A stretch of 64,000 bases of DNA, from contig CBDFHW010000012.1 in assembly GCA_965247815.1 (NCBI GenBank), forward strand, positions 310,001 to 374,000. The letters run 5' to 3'. Both the position numbers and the translations under genes were made by a program. This DNA is from CBDAQA01 sp965247815 (GTDB lineage Bacteria > Planctomycetota > Phycisphaerae > Tepidisphaerales > Tepidisphaeraceae). The notes beneath the pieces are model-generated. The model was not told the origin of the DNA. It was given only the letters and a program-made list of their open reading frames with translations, and ran no database searches. Position 1 is the first letter of the stretch. Each line of letters starts with the position of its first letter. Below are positions 34,334 to 43,263 of the stretch, piece after piece.

Positions 34334-35863
34334 ATGGGCAAGCCCACCGGATTCAAAGAAATTCCCCGTGAAACCCCCCACCGCAGGCCTGTGGAGCTGC
34401 GCATTCTGGACTGGGAGGAAATTTATTCCGAGTTCCCGGAAGAACAGCTCAAACGCCAGGGCGCACGGTGCATGGATTGTGGCGTGCCGTTCTGCAACAA
34501 CGGCTGCCCGCTCGGCAATCTGATCCCGGACTGGGCCGACCTGGTCTACCGCGGCCGGTTCCGCGAAGCGCTCGACGCGCTGCACAAGACCAATAATTTC
34601 CCCGAGTTCACCGGCAGAATCTGCCCGGCGCCGTGCGAAGAAGCGTGCGTGTTGTCGATCAATGACAAGGCCGTGACGATCAAGGTCATCGAGCAATCGA
34701 TCGTCGACCGCGGGTTTAAAGAAGGCTGGATCAAGCCGTGCATCCCGGCCCAGCGTACCGGGAAGAAAGTGGCCGTCGTGGGCTCGGGCCCCGCCGGCAT
34801 GGCCGTCGCGGCGCAGCTCAACAAGGCCGGTCACTGGGTCACCGTCTATGAAAAAGCCGACCGCCCGGGCGGGCTTCTCATCTACGGAATCCCCGATTTT
34901 AAAATGAGCAAGGCCGTCGTCGCCCGGCGGATCAAACTTCTGGAGGAAGAGGGCATCACCTTCGTCTGCGGCAAAGACATCGGCCGGGACATCACCGCCG
35001 ATCAGTTGCGCCGCGATTACGATGCCGTCGTGCTGTGCAACGGCGCGACCCGCGCCCGCGACCTGGAAGTGCCCGGCCGGGAACTGCACGGCATTCACCT
35101 GGCTATGACGTACCTGCCGCAGCCGACGCAGGTAAATCTGTCCGGCGCGGACAACGACCACCTGCAACGGGTCGGCAGCAAGTACGGCGGCGCCGAAGTC
35201 GGTGGTAAACACGTCGGTGACCAGATTTTCCAACAGCAGCACATTCACGCCGAGGGAAAGAACGTGATCATCGTCGGCGCCGGCGACACCGCAGCCGACT
35301 GCCTCGGCTCAGCGCATCGCCAGAACGCCAGGAGCATCACCCAGCTGAATATTTATCCCCAGCCCCCCGCGGCCCGAACCGACGACATGCCATGGCCGTA
35401 CTGGCCGAATATTCACCGGACCAGCGCCGCACACGAAGAAGGCGGCAAGCGCGAATGGGCCGTCGCCACCAAGGCGTTCAAAGGCGACAAAGACGGCCAC
35501 GTAAACGAAGTCGTGCTGATCCGCCAGGAAGTTGCAGAAGTCCGCAACGGCCGGCAGATCATGCGGGAAGTGCCGGGCAGCCAGTTCACGTTGCCGTGTG
35601 ACCTGGCGCTCATCGCGATCGGTTTCAGCGGCCCCGAATCGGACGGCTTGATCAGTCAGCTCGAATTAAATCTCGACACGCGGGGTAATGTAAAAGTCGA
35701 CGACAATTACATGACCAGCGTGCCGAGCGTGTTCGCCGCCGGTGACAATCGTCGCGGTCAAAGCCTGGTCGTCTGGGCGATCAGCGAAGGCCGCTGCGCC
35801 GCTCATGCGGTGGACAAATATCTGATGGGTCAAACTGATTTGCCGTCTCTAAAACTGTTCTGA
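34334..35863 (+). CDS. gltD: Glutamate synthase small subunit (GOGAT beta)
   Basis: 509 residues. The N-terminal double [4Fe-4S] region has CMDCGVPFCNNGCPLGN and CPAPCEEACVLS. FAD-binding follows (VAVVGSGPAGMAVAAQL), then NADPH-binding (VIIVGAGDTAADCLGSA) and the C-terminal FAD segment (VFAAGDNRRGQSLVVWAISEGR). It supplies electrons from NADPH to GltB. It is separated from gltB by a Uma2-family gene. Confidence 0.97.
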   Translation: MGKPTGFKEIPRETPHRRPVELRILDWEEIYSEFPEEQLKRQGARCMDCGVPFCNNGCPLGNLIPDWADLVYRGRFREALDALHKTNNFPEFTGRICPAPCEEACVLSINDKAVTIKVIEQSIVDRGFKEGWIKPCIPAQRTGKKVAVVGSGPAGMAVAAQLNKAGHWVTVYEKADRPGGLLIYGIPDFKMSKAVVARRIKLLEEEGITFVCGKDIGRDITADQLRRDYDAVVLCNGATRARDLEVPGRELHGIHLAMTYLPQPTQVNLSGADNDHLQRVGSKYGGAEVGGKHVGDQIFQQQHIHAEGKNVIIVGAGDTAADCLGSAHRQNARSITQLNIYPQPPAARTDDMPWPYWPNIHRTSAAHEEGGKREWAVATKAFKGDKDGHVNEVVLIRQEVAEVRNGRQIMREVPGSQFTLPCDLALIAIGFSGPESDGLISQLELNLDTRGNVKVDDNYMTSVPSVFAAGDNRRGQSLVVWAISEGRCAAHAVDKYLMGQTDLPSLKLF

Positions 35864-35896
35864 GCGACCGCTCAAATTAGCTGGTCACTGAACGCC

Positions 35897-35944
35897 AATC
35901 GGCGTCGGCACAATCCCGAAGGGCTTTGTGCCGACGCCGATTTT
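35897..35944. terminator. Strong bidirectional terminator between gltD and metH
   Basis: A perfect 17-bp inverted repeat (35897-35913 and 35926-35942) with a 12-nt loop, with TTTT around the right edge (35941-35944). It lies in the 102-nt gap between the convergent gltD and metH genes and can serve both. Confidence 0.85.
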
Positions 35945-35965
35945 GATTCAGCAATCTGCAAAAAA

Positions 35966-38900
35966 TCACGTGTCGAAATACTTCGCCTGCGGGTGGTGGA
36001 CGACGATCGCGTCGGTACTCTGCTCGGGAACGAGCATGAAGTTTTCACTGAGCGTGACCCCGATCGAATCCGGGTGCAGCAGTTCGACGATTTTCGCGCG
36101 GTCTTCCAAGCTCGGGCACGCGCCGTAGCCGAAGCTGAATCGGCTGCCGCGGTAGCCCTGCTGAAACAACTGGCTGATCTTCGGCGCGTCTTCACTGCCG
36201 AAGCCCAGTTCCTGCCGCATCCGTTTGTGCCAGAGTTCTGCGAGCGCTTCGGCCGATTCGACCCCGAACCCGTGCAGGAACAGATAATCCTGATACCTGT
36301 CGGCCTTGAACAGTTCCTGTGCCAGCTCGGCGGCGCGATCACCGACGGTCACCAGCTGCACGCCGAGCACGTCGTACTCGCCGGACGATTTGGACCGGAA
36401 GAAGTCCGCGACGCACAGCCGGCGTTTCGTATTTTGCCGGGGGAAGCTGAAGCGCATCTGTTCACGCGGGGTCGCGTGCGGCTTCAGGCTGACCGCCTGT
36501 GCGGTCCTGCCGTGCGCGCCGCAATCACAGCCGATCGGGTGCGTGAATTCTTCGGTGTGATAGATCACCAGGTCGTCCCCGTCGCCCTGTACGGGGAAGT
36601 AGCCGTAGACGACTTTCGGTTCGAGCAGCTTCTCGGCGATCGCGCGTTTCTGCAGCTCGGCGAAAATCGGCCGGGCTTTCTCGTCAAGCATCTTTTCGTA
36701 CGCCTCGTCGCTCAGTCCCTTTTTCTTGAAATCCCATTGCCCGAGAAACAGCGCGTTGGGATTGATGTACGAGAAAATCTGCTCGACCGGGATGCCCCGC
36801 GCTTCCCGGCGACCCCAGAACGGGGGGACCGGCACCGGGTTGTCCTGCCGGACGTCGCTCTTGGCCGGCAAGGTCGACACGTCCGGCGCGACGTATCCCT
36901 TGGTCTCCCGCAGCTCCTGCCGACGCGCGCCCTCGGCCTGCTGTTTGTCGAACACGGTCTGGATCGAACCGCCCACGATCGCGTCCATCGTGCTCAGGCC
37001 GGAGAACGCGTCTTTGCAGTAAAACAGCTTTCCCTTGTACAGCTGCGCGAGATCATTCACGGCATAGTCGCGCGTCAGCGCCGCGCCGCCGAGCAGCACC
37101 GGCACGTCGATCCCCGCGGCATTCATCTCCTCGAGATTTTCCCTCATCACCGCGACCGACTTCACCAGCAGCCCGCTCATGCCGATCGCGTCGGCGCTCT
37201 TCGCCTTGGCGGCCTTGAGAATGTCCGTCACCGGCTGCTTGATCCCCAGGTTGTAAACGGTGTAACCGTTGTTGGTCAGAATGATGTCGACCAGGTTCTT
37301 GCCGATGTCGTGCACGTCCCCTTTCACGGTGGCGAGCACGATCTTCCCCTTGGTCGATCCCTCGGCCTTGTCCATGAAGGGTTCTAAATACGCGACGGCG
37401 GCCTTCATCGTCTCGGCACTTTGCAGCACGAATGGCAGCTGCATCTGCCCCGACCCGAACAGGTCGCCTACCACTTTCATGCCGGCCAGGAGGTGGTCGT
37501 TGATGATCGCCAGCGGGGGATATTTCGCGCGGGCTTCGTCCAAGTCGGCGGTCAGGTTCCGCTTTTCACCGTCGATGATGTGCCGCTGAAGTTTTTCTTC
37601 GATCGGGAGACTTTCGACCGGGGATTGGGCTGCCGAAGCAACCCCGCCGGCGTCGTCGGGGAACAGTCCGATGTAATGCGTGAGGGGGTCGAAACCCTCT
37701 TTTCTGCGGTCGTAGATCAGGTCCATGGCCGCGTCCCATTGTTCGTCTGGAATGCGGTTTTTTGGGAGGATTTTTGAGACGTGTACGATCGCGCTGGTCA
37801 GCCCGGCTTCGCGGAGCTCGTGCAGAAACGCGCTGTTCAACACGACACGCGCCGCCGGCTTCAAGCCGAAGCTGACATTCGACAGCCCGACCGTTGTGTG
37901 GCAGTTCGGCAGCTCTTTTGAAATTCGCCGGGTGCCTTCGATCGTCTCCAGCGCGTTCCGCCGGTCTTCCTCGATCCCGGTGCTGATCGGCAACACCAGC
38001 GGGTCGAACATCAGGTCCTGTTCGCGCAAGCCGTTGGCGACGGCGATGTCGCGGATGCGGGTCGCGATCGAGATCTTCCGCTCGGCCGTGCGGGCCATCG
38101 CGTTGAGCTTGTCCTCGTCGATCGTGCCGGCGACGACGGCCGCGCCGAATTTGCTCGCCAGCTTGCAGATGGCGATCATCTTTTCTTCGCCGTCTTCGAG
38201 ATTCATCGAGTTCAACACGCACCGCCCCCCGGCCAGCTTCAGCCCGGCTTCCATCACGGCGGGGTTGGTGCTGTCCAGCATCAGCGGGGCATCGACGCTG
38301 TTGACGTAGCGCTTCACGACTTCGTGCATGTCGCGGACCCCGTCGCGGCCGACGAAGTCGACACAGACGTCAAGCAGTTGCGACCCTTCGCGCATCTCAT
38401 CGCGGGCCATGCTCACCAGGCCGTCCCAGTCCTCCGCCTGCAGCAGCCGCTTGAACTGGCGCGAGCCGTTGGTGTTGGTCCGCTCGGCGACGATCAGATA
38501 GCTGTTGTCCTGCCGGATGTCGACCGCCGACACCAAGCTGGAAAGCTGCGGCTTGCGGGAAATCGTCCGCGCCTTGGGTTTTAAGTCTTTGACGGCGTCG
38601 CAGAGTGCCTGCAAATGCTCGGGCATCGTCCCGCAGCACCCGCCAACAATTCCGACACCGAACTCGCTGACGAACCGAAGCATGCCCTTGGTGAAATCCG
38701 CAGGATTCATTGGGAAAACGCTCTTCCCGTTAACCATGATCGGCAGGCCCGCGTTGGGCAACGCGCTGACCATGCCCTTCCAATTTTCGGCGATGAACCG
38801 AACGGTTTCCGTCAGCTCCGGCGGGCCGAACGCGCAGTTCACGCCGAGCACGTCGATGTCCGAAAACGCGTCGAAGGTGGCGACGTACCCGTCGGGTTGC

Positions 38901-39529
38901 GTGCCGGTCAGCATGTTCTGCCCGCCGTTCAGATCGAACGACGCTTGGACCATGATCGGGAGTCGCCGCCCCGCTTCTTTGAACGCGGCATTGCAGGCGG
39001 CGATCACGCATTTGATCACCAGCACGTCCTGCTGAGTTTCGACTAACAGTACGTCCGCGCCACCCGCGAGCAGGCCGCGGACCTGCTCGGTGTAGCTGTC
39101 TAGCATCGTGTCCCATTCGGTGTGACCCAGCGTCAGCAGCTTGGTCCCCGGACCGATCGAACCGACGACGTAGCGTGGGCGGTCCGGCGTTTCGTATTTA
39201 TCGCAGGCCCGGCGTGCGATCTCGCAGGCGACCTTGTTGTTCTCGAACACGCGGTGGGCCATCTCGGCCTCGGCCAGCACGATCTTGTTCGCGCCAAACG
39301 TGTTCGTCTCGACCGCGTCACACCCAACGGCAAGGAACGCTTCGTGAATCTCCTGGATCACGTCCGGCCGACTGAAGTTCAGCACTTCGGAAATGTTTTC
39401 CTGCCCCAACCAGTCGCGGTGCAGGTCCAATGGCCGGGTCTGCAGGTTCGACCCCATCGCGCCGTCGAGGACGACGATCCGCTCTTTTGCCAGTTCCAAA
39501 AATGGTTTACGCGTTGCCACGGCTCGCAC
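35966..39529 (-). CDS. metH: Methionine synthase, cobalamin-dependent
   Basis: 1187 residues, close to full-length MetH. In order: the homocysteine methyltransferase domain with zinc ligands (GVNCAFGP, then GGCCGTMPEH), the pterin-binding domain (NTNGSRQFKRLLQ ... SLMLDSTN-like), the cobalamin domain with GDVHDIGKNLVDIIL (DxHxxG) and the AdoMet activation domain ending LVPEQSTDAIVVHHP. It transfers a methyl group from methyl-tetrahydrofolate via cobalamin to homocysteine. The better-supported start is GTG 39520, with AAAGG about seven bases before; 39529 gives three residues more. Confidence 0.97.
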   Translation of the reverse strand: MRAVATRKPFLELAKERIVVLDGAMGSNLQTRPLDLHRDWLGQENISEVLNFSRPDVIQEIHEAFLAVGCDAVETNTFGANKIVLAEAEMAHRVFENNKVACEIARRACDKYETPDRPRYVVGSIGPGTKLLTLGHTEWDTMLDSYTEQVRGLLAGGADVLLVETQQDVLVIKCVIAACNAAFKEAGRRLPIMVQASFDLNGGQNMLTGTQPDGYVATFDAFSDIDVLGVNCAFGPPELTETVRFIAENWKGMVSALPNAGLPIMVNGKSVFPMNPADFTKGMLRFVSEFGVGIVGGCCGTMPEHLQALCDAVKDLKPKARTISRKPQLSSLVSAVDIRQDNSYLIVAERTNTNGSRQFKRLLQAEDWDGLVSMARDEMREGSQLLDVCVDFVGRDGVRDMHEVVKRYVNSVDAPLMLDSTNPAVMEAGLKLAGGRCVLNSMNLEDGEEKMIAICKLASKFGAAVVAGTIDEDKLNAMARTAERKISIATRIRDIAVANGLREQDLMFDPLVLPISTGIEEDRRNALETIEGTRRISKELPNCHTTVGLSNVSFGLKPAARVVLNSAFLHELREAGLTSAIVHVSKILPKNRIPDEQWDAAMDLIYDRRKEGFDPLTHYIGLFPDDAGGVASAAQSPVESLPIEEKLQRHIIDGEKRNLTADLDEARAKYPPLAIINDHLLAGMKVVGDLFGSGQMQLPFVLQSAETMKAAVAYLEPFMDKAEGSTKGKIVLATVKGDVHDIGKNLVDIILTNNGYTVYNLGIKQPVTDILKAAKAKSADAIGMSGLLVKSVAVMRENLEEMNAAGIDVPVLLGGAALTRDYAVNDLAQLYKGKLFYCKDAFSGLSTMDAIVGGSIQTVFDKQQAEGARRQELRETKGYVAPDVSTLPAKSDVRQDNPVPVPPFWGRREARGIPVEQIFSYINPNALFLGQWDFKKKGLSDEAYEKMLDEKARPIFAELQKRAIAEKLLEPKVVYGYFPVQGDGDDLVIYHTEEFTHPIGCDCGAHGRTAQAVSLKPHATPREQMRFSFPRQNTKRRLCVADFFRSKSSGEYDVLGVQLVTVGDRAAELAQELFKADRYQDYLFLHGFGVESAEALAELWHKRMRQELGFGSEDAPKISQLFQQGYRGSRFSFGYGACPSLEDRAKIVELLHPDSIGVTLSENFMLVPEQSTDAIVVHHPQAKYFDT

Positions 39530-39888
39530 CTTTCGTCAGATCAAGCATCCCGAACTCCATCCTTCCATCCGGATATATTGTTGGATGGATTGCCGCCCGC
39601 GTCAAATCACAGTCAAATGTGAACGGACACGAAGGACTGCAAAGGACATAAAGGGATATAGAAGGACGGAAGCGGCAAGCGGGTAACGACTTAGCGGCGG
39701 GCGGGCGGGCGGCGTCGATGTCTGCAAACTTTGGCGATCCGGGGCGATTCTTAAACCACTCTGCAAAAGCGCGATTTGCTTCCGTCCTCGCGACCAACCC
39801 GATTTTACCGTAGCTCGAACGCTCTTTGAACGGGCTTCAAACCTCGATCAAGCATTCTGCATATCGCGCCCAAATCGCGCCCGAAGGG
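39530..39888. other. Intergenic region between metH and the prophage; hairpin in metH leader
   Basis: No convincing gene. Upstream of metH is a 7-bp inverted repeat with 12-nt spacing (TCCATCC 39564-39570, GGATGGA 39583-39589) that could form a hairpin in the metH leader. Nearer the prophage is a short direct repeat, ATCGCGCCC, at about 39863 and 39874. The host-prophage boundary lies somewhere here, but no attachment-site duplication could be defined by eye. Confidence 0.45.
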
Positions 39889-39913
39889 CCGGATAAAAGT
39901 CAGGCAGTGCCTG
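39889..39913 (-). terminator. Terminator at the end of the leftward phage operon
   Basis: On the leftward strand the sequence CAGGCACTGCCTG (39913-39901) forms a 5-bp stem with a 3-nt loop and is followed by ACTTTTAT. It lies 4 nt past the terminase-like gene stop, which suggests that this operon naturally ends here. Confidence 0.6.
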
Positions 39914-39916
39914 CCC

Positions 39917-41248
39917 TCACCACCCGATCGGCTTCATTCGGCGGCTCGGGGGCAGTGGCAGCTTTGCCGCGCCTGCCGCGTGATACGCCAGGGCAAGTGA
40001 CCAGAACCGATCGGCGTGGCCGCCTTCGTCCCTGTCCGCGTCGAACCGCACGTTGTTGGCGGCGGTGACAATCTTGCGGACGCGGTGCAGATCCTCGCGG
40101 ACGGCATCGATCGCCGGCACGCGCACAAGGCGGTCCTGAAACAACCGCAACAGCGGCATCGCCAATTCTTCTTTTACCGGTGCGGAAAAGTTTACCGCTT
40201 CCGCTCGAGCGCCCCAGCGTTGCCGTTGCCGCTCGGCCAGCATCATCCCGAGGCCGGTCGAGTCGATGCACAACCGCTTCACGGATCGGTTTGCCATCAA
40301 CGTGTTGAGCAGTCCTTCCTGGGCCGTGAAGTCGACGGCGGCCAGCTCGCGGAGCATGCGGGTGTGAAACACGTCGCCGACGCGCTGTAGAACCCAGAGC
40401 ACCGACAGATCCTTCTGGCGGCCGACGTCATACCCGGCGTAGTAACTGCCGGACGTGTCGAGCTGCTCGACCGACTGCACCAGGTCGAGATCCGCCTCGC
40501 ACCCGCGGATCAGGTCATAACTCAGCAGGGAGGTCTGGTCGCTGCTCGGCTTGCAGAGGTATTCTTCGTTCCAGGTGTCGTCGTCGGGACAGGTCGCGCG
40601 GAGCTCGTCCAGCCATTCCTGCCTCGCCTTGTCGTCGCGCACTTTCAGCTTCATGATCTTCTCGACCAGCCCTTGGTCGACGGCATCGAGCACGGTGACC
40701 GTGTGCAACGCGGCCTTCAGCCGACCGCTTTTCTGGTCTTTGATGAGCTGGTTGTAGTAGCACCCTTCGCCGTTGTGCGTCGACCAGATCCGCATCTGAT
40801 AACGCCAGAAAAGTGCGGTCGCGTGCGCAGCCTTGTACAGCTCACGGCCGTCGCGGTGAAAAGCGAATTCGTCCAGGTCGGCGTCACCGCCTTTGGACCG
40901 AAAGAACTTCGGATTCGACGAGCCGGCCACGATCTTGCGGCCGTTGGCGAAGGTCAGCACCAGGCTGCTGATCTCCGTGTCGTCGATGAACGTTTTTTCG
41001 GTCGCCTCGGTTGCTGCCGCGCCGAAGACGTCCACCCACGTCTTGCAGTAGTCGATGAACTCGCGGGCGGAGGTCAGGTCGGCCGACGAAAAGTACAGGT
41101 TGCACTTGTTCTGCAATCGCCGCTCGACCGCTCGATAACTGCTGACATACGTCCAGCCGATCCGCCGGCTTTTTTGGCCGAGGGCAAGGCCGGCGGTCTC
41201 ATTGAGCCAAAGCTGCTGGTACGGCAAAAAGTAGTCGAGCGAAGCCAC
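39917..41248 (-). CDS. Terminase large subunit, Mu gp28-like
   Basis: 443 residues. The N-terminal part has an ATPase-like segment (LGQKSRRIGWTYVSSYRAVERR, a gp28-type P-loop variant) followed by YFSSADLTSAREFIDYCK and DLDEFAFHRDG (Walker B-like DLDE). The C-terminal nuclease part contains YAGYDVGRQKDLSVLW (RNase H-fold acidic residue) and RLCIDSTGLGMMLAERQ. This is the layout of gp28-type terminases in Mu-like phages, which package DNA into proheads. It is the last gene before a terminator on the leftward arm. No portal gene follows. Confidence 0.85.
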   Translation of the reverse strand: MASLDYFLPYQQLWLNETAGLALGQKSRRIGWTYVSSYRAVERRLQNKCNLYFSSADLTSAREFIDYCKTWVDVFGAAATEATEKTFIDDTEISSLVLTFANGRKIVAGSSNPKFFRSKGGDADLDEFAFHRDGRELYKAAHATALFWRYQMRIWSTHNGEGCYYNQLIKDQKSGRLKAALHTVTVLDAVDQGLVEKIMKLKVRDDKARQEWLDELRATCPDDDTWNEEYLCKPSSDQTSLLSYDLIRGCEADLDLVQSVEQLDTSGSYYAGYDVGRQKDLSVLWVLQRVGDVFHTRMLRELAAVDFTAQEGLLNTLMANRSVKRLCIDSTGLGMMLAERQRQRWGARAEAVNFSAPVKEELAMPLLRLFQDRLVRVPAIDAVREDLHRVRKIVTAANNVRFDADRDEGGHADRFWSLALAYHAAGAAKLPLPPSRRMKPIGW

Positions 41249-41257
41249 GGCACCACC

Positions 41258-41878
41258 TTATAGATGTTTCATCACCAGCGCAAGCACCGGCGACTTTCCC
41301 GACTCATTCACGAGCGTCGGATACCATGTCCGGTTACATCCCGGTGTGCTGCAGGTGTATTGCCCTTTGACGATGAACTTCAGCGGCCGCCCGCAACCAG
41401 GGCATTCGATGATCTCGATCCGATACACCTGGCCGAGTCCGGACGTGCTGACATACGGCACTCCAGGCGGGTCGCCCTGGGTTATCGGTGAACGGTTGTA
41501 GATCCCTTCGTCGCCGACCTTCAACGTCGGCGGATACCCGAGCTGCTCGACCAGGGCGTCGGCGGCGGACGGTGGTGTGACCTGCTCGGCCGAGATCGTG
41601 TAGACCTCGGCGTCGCACTTCGTGTTCGGCTTGGTGCGGCGTTCGCCGGTCTTCACCAGCAGGCCGTCGCGTTCCATCTCGCCGAACCGGCCTGAGATTT
41701 GATGGTCGTGGCAGTGCATCAACCGGGCGATTTCGAAGATCGCCAGCGGACCGTTGGATCGCAGAATGGTGAGGATGGCGGCGCGGCGTGAACCGCTGGC
41801 CAGGGCGGCAGTTTCCCCTGCCAGGCGGCTGGTCGAATGCCTGGACTGGTCAGCGAGGTTGGAATGTGCGGCATCCAT
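41258..41878 (-). CDS. Winged-helix protein with C-terminal zinc ribbon (phage)
   Basis: 206 residues. The first 100 have a MarR/GntR-like winged helix (RAAILTILRSNGPLAIFEIARLMHCHDHQISGRFGEMERDGLLVKTGERR). The C-terminal part carries a C4 zinc ribbon (ECPGCGRPL ... CSTPGCNRTW). It may be a phage transcription or packaging regulator, given its position 9 nt upstream of the terminase gene. No family name can be given with confidence. Confidence 0.65.
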   Translation of the reverse strand: MDAAHSNLADQSRHSTSRLAGETAALASGSRRAAILTILRSNGPLAIFEIARLMHCHDHQISGRFGEMERDGLLVKTGERRTKPNTKCDAEVYTISAEQVTPPSAADALVEQLGYPPTLKVGDEGIYNRSPITQGDPPGVPYVSTSGLGQVYRIEIIECPGCGRPLKFIVKGQYTCSTPGCNRTWYPTLVNESGKSPVLALVMKHL

Positions 41879-41952
41879 GCCGTTCGGTTATCGGTTTGTC
41901 CTCATCGTTAAAAAGTCGGTCATCCGTGACCGTCCCGCGTCCGGGGGCATCC

Positions 41953-42738
41953 TTACCTTAGTTTGTGTTTCCTGATCGCGATGAGCAGGCGGCGGCCGAT
42001 CCACTCTGCCGCTTGGGGCACGACGGCGTTTCCGCATCCCCTGATTCGGTCCACCCCGGCGGCAAGCCCATCGCCCACTCGTAGACGGCTGGGATACGCG
42101 CGATAACGACGCCCGTAAGCTTCAACAAGGCGACCAGCTTTCGCTGATGCCCACCGTCCAGGTTTCGGCGGATCGATTCCGGCGAAAACCGCAGGACATG
42201 GCCATCCGAGGCGTTTGGAGTAGGCCACAATGAAGATCCGATCACGGAGGTGCGGGGCACCAAAGGCGGCTGCGGGCAGACAGTCCCATTCCGCATCGAA
42301 CCCGCTCGCGGCAAGGTCGGTAAGGACAACGTCGAGCCCGCGGCCACGCAGGGCCGCGACGTTCTCGATGAGCGCGAGCGGCGGCTGAAGCGCGACGATG
42401 ACGCGGAGCATTTCTTTCCACAACGACGACTGCGGGCCGGTGATCCCGGCCTTGCGGCCGGCGTTGCTGATGTCCGTGCACGGGAACCCGCCTGCAACAA
42501 GGTCAACTCGTCCATGAACACAACTCCTGTCGAACGCTTTAACGTCCGAAAATTTTGCCACGCGCGGCCAGTGCCGTCGCAGTACTCCTCGACAATACGG
42601 GCTGATTTCCACTTGCGCGGTGCAGCGAAAGCCGGCACGTTCCAAACCCAGATCTAAACCGCCGATGCCCGTGAACAATGACACGAATTTTGGCGGAACA
42701 CGGTCCCGATAACTAACAACATCCAAAGCCATGGCCAT
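41953..42738 (-). CDS. DNA (cytosine-5) methyltransferase, phage orphan
   Basis: 261 residues from ATG 42738 (42732 is the alternative; AAGG lies upstream of both). All the key C5 methyltransferase motifs are visible: I (FVSLFTGIGGLDLGLERAG), IV with the catalytic Cys (GGFPCTDIS), VI (IENVAAL), VIII (RDRIFIVA) and X (GCGNAVVPQAAEW). The target-recognition region between VIII and X is short for the family. There is no adjacent restriction enzyme, so it probably protects phage DNA from host restriction. Longer frames upstream look spurious. Confidence 0.92.
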   Translation of the reverse strand: MAMALDVVSYRDRVPPKFVSLFTGIGGLDLGLERAGFRCTAQVEISPYCRGVLRRHWPRVAKFSDVKAFDRSCVHGRVDLVAGGFPCTDISNAGRKAGITGPQSSLWKEMLRVIVALQPPLALIENVAALRGRGLDVVLTDLAASGFDAEWDCLPAAAFGAPHLRDRIFIVAYSKRLGWPCPAVFAGIDPPKPGRWASAKAGRLVEAYGRRYRAYPSRLRVGDGLAAGVDRIRGCGNAVVPQAAEWIGRRLLIAIRKHKLR

Positions 42739-42744
42739 CCTTAG

Positions 42745-42757
42745 CCGACTCAGTCGG
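42745..42757. promoter_or_regulatory. 13-bp palindrome just upstream of the methyltransferase
   Basis: CCGACTCAGTCGG is a perfect odd palindrome starting 7 nt upstream of the methyltransferase start at 42738. Short palindromes overlapping the 5' end of a C5 methyltransferase gene could be an operator. No regulator is identified. Confidence 0.35.
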
Positions 42758-42832
42758 TAGCCGAGGCCTCTGATACAGGCTGAGGTCAGGGGTCGTTCGG
42801 ATGTGTTCAGCATCCGGCGGCCCCGCTTTTCA

Positions 42833-43180
42833 TTAACGCAACTGCACAATCATCAAATCATCCTTCGTGCTCACCTGATACCGGCCAACAACCGCTTCGA
42901 TCTTTTTCCCGATCGCGGCCAACGCAGGAGAAATACCGATGCGGCCGGTTCTGCTCTTGTTGTAGTACGGCTTGATCGACGGCTCGCCGTCACGGCCTTT
43001 CCGAATCGCAATGCGACCTGTCAGCTTGTCAGCTAACACAGTGACCGAGTCTTTCGGGCCGATGCCGGCAGCAGTCAGGTCAGCAAAGCTCATGGAAAGA
43101 TTTCCCGGTTTTGCAACCGAGACCTCGCCCTTGGCCAGAGTCCTGGGTGAACAACGCGGGGTCACGATTTCGAATCCCAT
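42833..43180 (-). CDS. Hypothetical phage protein downstream of the CPGG repeats
   Basis: 115 residues from ATG 43180 with AGGG eight bases upstream (AAAAAGGGTTTGCT-ATG). An upstream in-frame GTG at 43276 would add an N-terminus of four or more CPGG units, but that start overlaps the gemA-like end and has no strong ribosome site. The protein (GKPSIK-like basic patches, ending VGRYQVSTKDDLMIVQLR) shows no known domain. It lies between the methyltransferase and the GemA-like gene. Confidence 0.5.
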   Translation of the reverse strand: MGFEIVTPRCSPRTLAKGEVSVAKPGNLSMSFADLTAAGIGPKDSVTVLADKLTGRIAIRKGRDGEPSIKPYYNKSRTGRIGISPALAAIGKKIEAVVGRYQVSTKDDLMIVQLR

Positions 43181-43198
43181 AGCAAACCCTTTTTCTCC

Positions 43199-43255
43199 CG
43201 GGCAACCGCCCGGGCAACCGCCCGGGCAACCGCCCGGGCAACCGCCCGGGCAACC
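43199..43255. repeat. 12-bp tandem repeat, 4.75 units (CPGG-coding in the leftward frame)
   Basis: On the plus strand, units of CGGGCAACCGCC occur four times in perfect register (43199-43246) with a partial fifth (43247-43255). Each contains the SmaI-type palindrome CCCGGG. The unit is a multiple of 3, so copy changes would preserve frame; read leftward it encodes CPGG. It sits between the gemA-like gene and the next gene. Confidence 0.95.
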
Positions 43256-43263
43256 AAATTTTT

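Noticed and set aside
35993..37387. 464-codon rightward frame over metH
   Set aside because: Complement of the MetH C-terminal half, which has complete motifs.
43199..43255. Tandem repeat considered as a CRISPR-like array
   Set aside because: Units are 12 bp with no spacers; it is a simple tandem repeat.
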